Below, in pieces: positions 59,439-64,000 of a stretch of DNA of 64,000 bases. Location: assembly GCF_000381025.1 (NCBI RefSeq), contig NZ_KB905813.1, forward strand, positions 290,596 to 354,595, given 5' to 3'. Position 1 is the first letter of the stretch. Each line of letters starts with the position of its first letter. Position numbers and translations under genes: made by a program. The notes beneath the pieces were generated by a model. The model searched no databases and was not told the DNA's origin. It saw nothing but the letters and a program-made list of their open reading frames with translations. The DNA is from Streptomyces sulphureus DSM 40104 (lineage in GTDB: Bacteria > Actinomycetota > Actinomycetes > Streptomycetales > Streptomycetaceae).

Positions 59439-60680
59439 ATGTCCGAGACCCCCGTCTACCCCGCCGGGCTCCGCCTGTCCGGCCGACGCGTCGTGGTGAT
59501 AGGCGGCGGAACCGTCGCGCAGCGGCGGCTCCCCGCACTGCTCCGCGCCGGAGCCGACGTGCTGCTCGTATCGCCGTCCGCCACCCCGTCGGTCGAGGCG
59601 ATGGCCGCGGCGGGGGAGCTCGCATGGGAGCGCCGCGAGTACCGCGAAGGCGACCTGGCGGGCGCCTGGTACGCCCTCGTCGCCACCGACGACCGCGCGA
59701 CCAACGAAGCCGTCTCGGTGGAAGCCGAGTCCCGCAGGATCTGGTGCGTCCGCAGCGACGATGCGGAAGCGGCGACGGCCTGGACCCCGGCCTCCGGCCG
59801 TACGGAGGGCGTCACCGTCGCCGTGCTCAGCGGCAACGACCCGCGCCGGTCGGCGGCCGTGCGCGACGCGATCGTCGCGGGCCTCGGCGAGGGCGCGCTC
59901 GACGCACCGCGGCACCGCCCCCGCCACCCGGCGGGCGTGGCACTCGTTGGGGGCGGGCCCGGCGACCCGGACCTGATCACGGTGCGCGGCCGGCGTCTCC
60001 TCGCCCAGGCCGACGTCGTCGTCGCCGACCGGCTGGGCCCGCGCGACCTGCTCGACGAACTCCCCCCGCACGTCGAGGTGATCGACGCCGCGAAGATTCC
60101 GTACGGCCGCGCGATGGCGCAGTCCGCGATCAACAGCGCGCTCGTGGACCACGCGAAGGCGGGGAAGTTCGTGGTCCGGCTCAAGGGCGGCGACCCGTTC
60201 GTCTTCGGCAGGGGCATGGAGGAGGCCGAGCAACTCGCCGCCGAGGGAGTCGAGGTCACCGTGGTGCCGGGGATCACGAGCGCGATCAGCGTCCCCTCGG
60301 CTGCCGGGATTCCCGTCACCCACCGCGGTGTCACCCACGAGTTCACCGTCGTCAGCGGGCACATCCCGCCGGACGATCCGCGCTCCCTCGTCGACTGGGA
60401 GGCGCTCGCACGCCTGCGCGGGACGCTGGTGCTGATGATGGCGGTCGAGCAACTCGGCGCGATCGCCGACACGTTGCTCTCTTACGGCAAGGCTCCCGAG
60501 ACGCCCGTCGCCATCCTCCAGGAGGGGACGATGGCCACCGAGCGCCGCGTCGACGCGACGCTCGCCACCGCCAAGGCGCGCGCGAGGGCGGAGAACGTGC
60601 GCCCACCCGCCATCGTCGTCGTGGGCGGGGTCGTACCGGTGGGCGCGCGCGTCGGCCTCGCCGGGCCGCACGATGGCTGA
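59439..60680 (+). CDS. cysG: Siroheme synthase-like fusion: precorrin-2 dehydrogenase + uroporphyrinogen-III methyltransferase
   Basis: A 413-aa fusion. Residues 1-155 form the NAD-binding precorrin-2 dehydrogenase domain (VVVIGGGTVAQRRLPALLRA). Residues about 165-405 are SUMT, with VALVGGGPGDPDLITVRG, VVRLKGGDPFVFGRGMEEAE and VVPGITSAISVPSAAGIPVT. It makes precorrin-2/sirohydrochlorin, feeding siroheme and cobalamin. It is about 45 residues shorter than E. coli CysG, mostly in the dehydrogenase half. I chose ATG 59439 over 59427, which lacks room for a ribosome site. A TACGCT hexamer at about 59310 may be its -10. Confidence 0.9.
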   Translation: MSETPVYPAGLRLSGRRVVVIGGGTVAQRRLPALLRAGADVLLVSPSATPSVEAMAAAGELAWERREYREGDLAGAWYALVATDDRATNEAVSVEAESRRIWCVRSDDAEAATAWTPASGRTEGVTVAVLSGNDPRRSAAVRDAIVAGLGEGALDAPRHRPRHPAGVALVGGGPGDPDLITVRGRRLLAQADVVVADRLGPRDLLDELPPHVEVIDAAKIPYGRAMAQSAINSALVDHAKAGKFVVRLKGGDPFVFGRGMEEAEQLAAEGVEVTVVPGITSAISVPSAAGIPVTHRGVTHEFTVVSGHIPPDDPRSLVDWEALARLRGTLVLMMAVEQLGAIADTLLSYGKAPETPVAILQEGTMATERRVDATLATAKARARAENVRPPAIVVVGGVVPVGARVGLAGPHDG

Positions 60681-61476
60681 GCCGCTTCCCGTCGACAGGC
60701 CGGACGACCCCCGCCTCCAGGACTACACCGACCTCACCGACGTCCAGCTCCGCCGCACCCGCGAACCCGCCGAGGGGCTCTTCATCGCCGAGGGCGAGAA
60801 GGTGATCCGCCGCGCCCTGGAGGCGGGGTACGCGATGCGCTCGATGCTCCTCTCCGAAAAGTGGCTCGGGCCGATGCACGACGTCGTCGAGTCGGCGACC
60901 GCGCCCGTCTATCTCACGACGCCGCAGACCGCCGAGGCCGTCACCGGTTACCACGTGCACCGGGGCGCGCTCGCCTCGATGGAGCGCGCCCCGGAGCATA
61001 CGCCGGCCGAACTCCTCGACGGTGCACGCCGGATCGCCGTCCTGGAGTCGGTGAACGACCACACCAACGTGGGCGCCGTCTTCCGCAGCGCCGCGGCCCT
61101 CGGCATGGACGCCGTCCTCCTCTCCCCGGACTGCGCCGACCCGCTCTACCGCCGCTCGGTGAAGGTCTCCATGGGCGCCGTCTTCGCCGTGCCCTACGCG
61201 CGCGTGGAGCGCTGGCCGGACGGGCTCGACGCGCTCCGCTCGGCCGGCTTCCGACTCCTCGCGCTCACCCCGCGTGCGGGCTCTCAGCCGATCGAGGACG
61301 TCGTCGCCGAGCGGCCCGAGCGGGCCGCCCTCCTCCTCGGAGCCGAGGGGACGGGGCTCACCGCGCGGGCGCTCGCCGCCTCCGAACCGGTGCGCATCCC
61401 GATGGCGCACGGCGTCGACTCGCTCAACGTGGCAGCAGCTGCCGCCGTCGCCTTCTACGCGCTCACCCGGGCCTGA
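60673..61476 (+). CDS. SpoU-type RNA methyltransferase
   Basis: A 267-aa SPOUT enzyme: N-terminal substrate domain (FIAEGEKVIRRALEAGY), then motif 1 ESVNDHTNVGAVFRSAAALG, motif 2 LLLGAEGTGLTARALAASE and motif 3 VRIPMAHGVDSLNVAAAAAV. The Asn in motif 1 and the usual Arg are present. The RNA target is unknown. The gene overlaps the cysG-like gene by 8 bp, a surprising operon partner unless a shared demand for S-adenosylmethionine matters. Confidence 0.9.
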   Translation: MAEPLPVDRPDDPRLQDYTDLTDVQLRRTREPAEGLFIAEGEKVIRRALEAGYAMRSMLLSEKWLGPMHDVVESATAPVYLTTPQTAEAVTGYHVHRGALASMERAPEHTPAELLDGARRIAVLESVNDHTNVGAVFRSAAALGMDAVLLSPDCADPLYRRSVKVSMGAVFAVPYARVERWPDGLDALRSAGFRLLALTPRAGSQPIEDVVAERPERAALLLGAEGTGLTARALAASEPVRIPMAHGVDSLNVAAAAAVAFYALTRA

Positions 61477-61614
61477 ACGCGCGCCGACAACTCGGGCTTC
61501 TCCGCCCGGCGTTCGGCTTCGCGTGCCCTGCCGTCCCGCGGAGCAGCCGCGCCGTACAAGGCGGGGCTCCACCGCTGGCGTTCGGGCGGCTGCCGTCCCG
61601 GCGACGCGCGGCGC

Positions 61615-62931
<1,317 letters not shown>

Positions 62932-63517
62932 GTCGTTCCTAACCTCCGGTGGGCAGGCCCCACTCCGCTACCCGGTCCGTCTGACGAGCCCAGCTTACGG
63001 ACTGCCTCCGGAGACCGACGACAGGCCGCGCACACCGCCCGGACGGTTTGTCAGGACCGCGCATGCGGCGGGAAACCCAGCTCGAGCAGGCCCCTGAAGG
63101 CGCATCACTCAGCGGCTCACGCTCCGTCAAGAGTGCACGGCGCCAAGGAGGTTGGCGGAACACCGCCCCCGCGCGCACGCCGCCGCGAGGAGCTCCGCAG
63201 TGCCCCGGGGGCACGACGCCTCCGAACGTCGAAGAACCCGGTGGTCACACAGGTGCAGTGAGGGAACTCACCCCGGGCGTACGGGTGCAGGCCCCCGCGC
63301 GGGGGTGGTGCCCGCCCCTCCGGGTGCACTGCGGGGGAGGTCCAACCAGGGGAGTACACACCGGTGCCCGCGGTCCTCCTGGGGGAGGCCCGCACGCGGT
63401 ACGCCGGCATGACGTTCGCCTTTTGCGTTCGGCCTAGTGTGGTGGACAAGCGGCGGACGCAGCACTCGTCCCCCGAGGCAGAACGTCCGCCGCCCCGCTA
63501 CCACGAAGGAGTGGACC
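62932..63517. other. 586-bp region before the small membrane-protein gene
   Basis: No ORF here has convincing codon bias. It contains a TAGTGT hexamer at 63435-63440. A long-range stem GCGGCGGACG/CGTCCGCCGC (63450-63493) lies in what would be the leader of the next gene. The part from 63280 to 63400 is rich in G runs and C runs. Confidence 0.45.
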
Positions 63518-63727
63518 ATGTCGCAGTACGAGGGCGGGACACAGCTCCGTGCGAGGGCGAGGGCGTTCGCGGTGTTCGCGACCGGCTCCCGCCGTTCGGG
63601 CAGGCGGCACCCCCTCGTCGCCGTCGCCATGGTCCTCCCGCTGGCCGTCGCGCTCGCCCTGCTCTTCGGAGGGGTGCAGGCGGTGGTCGCACAGGCGTCG
63701 TCCGTAGCCGGGATGCTGGGGCCCTGA
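63518..63727 (+). CDS. Small single-span membrane protein
   Basis: A 69-aa protein: a basic N-terminal part (TQLRARARAFAV; GSRRSGRRHP) followed by one hydrophobic helix (LVAVAMVLPLAVALALLFGG) and a short outside tail. It could be a membrane anchor or a secreted precursor, since the helix ends in AQA, a possible signal-peptidase site, leaving only about 10 residues. GAAGGAG precedes the ATG at 63518. No family recognised. Confidence 0.6.
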   Translation: MSQYEGGTQLRARARAFAVFATGSRRSGRRHPLVAVAMVLPLAVALALLFGGVQAVVAQASSVAGMLGP

Positions 63728-63808
63728 GCGGCTCCGGGCCCGGGAGAGCGGCCCGGGTCGGGGACTCCCGGCCGAACCCCGTGGGGACGGGGGTGCGGCG
63801 GACGGCAA

Positions 63809-63842
63809 AGGGCCCGGGCGGCTGGGGAGCTGCCCGGGCCCT
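63809..63842. terminator. Terminator hairpin
   Basis: AGGGCCCGGGC and GCCCGGGCCCT pair perfectly over 11 bp, with AGCT/GGCT partly extending the stem, about 80 nt after the small gene and facing the tRNA on the other strand. Confidence 0.7.
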
Positions 63843-63897
63843 CGTACGTGTCCGATCGCCGTCCGGCGCGCGGGAGTTGGACCTGCGCGGAAGAGAA

Positions 63898-63928
63898 GAG
63901 GCCCCCGGCAGCGGATGCCGGGGGCCTC
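63898..63928 (-). terminator. Terminator of the tRNA transcript
   Basis: A perfect 13-bp stem (GAGGCCCCCGGCA and TGCCGGGGGCCTC) with a 5-nt loop, 6 nt beyond the tRNA 3' end on the minus strand. Confidence 0.8.
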
Positions 63929-63934
63929 GAAACG

Positions 63935-64000
63935 TGGACGATACTGGATTTGAACCAGTGACCTCTTCCGTGTCAGGGAAGCGCTCTCCCGCTGAGCTAA
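63935..64000 (-). tRNA. tRNA-Val (GAC), 5' end outside the window
   Basis: Read on the minus strand it starts at T7 and shows the D arm (AGCTCAGCGGGAGAGCGC), anticodon stem CTTCC-CTGACAC-GGAAG with anticodon GAC, the T arm (CTGGTTCAAATCCAG) and the 3' acceptor strand ATCGTCC plus discriminator A. The first six bases lie beyond 64000. No CCA is encoded. Confidence 0.93.

Overview
The window is about 72% G+C. Its genes have very high third-position G+C, GGAGG-type ribosome binding sites, frequent GTG/TTG starts and a dense set of TetR/GntR regulators. Gene content and order (DUF1844 - infC-rpmI-rplT - SpoU methylase - PAS kinase - pheST - argCJBDR - argH - plsC - glpQ-like - metNIQ - cbiET - bluB/cobT - cysG - tRNA-Val) match the conserved core of a Streptomyces chromosome. 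No CRISPR array, prophage or intact insertion sequence was seen, so this is core and near-core DNA rather than an accessory island.

Layout. Positions 1-8925 carry an aquaporin end and translation genes: IF3 with an AUC start behind a structured leader, L35, L20, a SpoU methylase, an orphan PAS histidine kinase, and pheST closed by a strong terminator. Positions 8926-20046 are looser: a possible decayed IS5-type transposase end, a 3-hydroxybutyryl-CoA dehydrogenase, a Tat-exported glycoside hydrolase-like protein, a TetR/SGNH-hydrolase pair, GNAT proteins, a catalytically degenerate histidine phosphatase, a heme-oxygenase-like diiron protein convergent with a CDGSH iron-sulfur protein, a CBS protein and a methyltransferase. 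Positions 20052-26194 hold a complete 5-oxoproline module (YcsG-like NRAMP transporter, PxpA, PxpB, PxpC, YcsI hydro-lyase) diverging from a GntR regulator across a perfect 19-bp palindrome. The GntR gene overlaps a P-loop kinase-like gene that is frameshifted inside its Walker A motif.

Positions 28637-41730 hold arginine biosynthesis in two blocks, argCJBDR and argG-argH. Six unrelated genes separate them (SDR-manA, an SCO6745-like protein, a flavin-binding-fold protein, TetR, DUF488). Both blocks start with an AT-rich promoter containing a TGCATA core suited to ArgR. Positions 41835-49661 carry an aldo/keto reductase, a leaderless TetR-MFS pair, PlsC, a secreted glycerophosphodiesterase, GNAT, two small membrane proteins and a HAD phosphatase. 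Positions 49753-52795 are metNIQ preceded by a candidate 31-aa leader peptide. Positions 53756-60680 are cobalamin/siroheme genes: a CbiE-CbiT fusion, a 1304-aa protein joining a 730-aa disordered arm to BluB and CobT, and a CysG-like fusion. The right end has a second SpoU methylase, a membrane Ser/Thr kinase, a small membrane protein and a partial tRNA-Val(GAC).

The observations I rate highest are: the metNIQ leader peptide; the BluB-CobT fusion with its hexapeptide uORF and strong leader hairpin; the Walker A frameshift at 20842-20845; the diiron/CDGSH pair with an ECF-like promoter; and nine starts where a -10-like hexamer lies 6-8 nt before the start codon with no Shine-Dalgarno sequence (predicted leaderless mRNAs). 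Most are extensions of known families. I do not see a clearly new multi-gene defence or mobile system.
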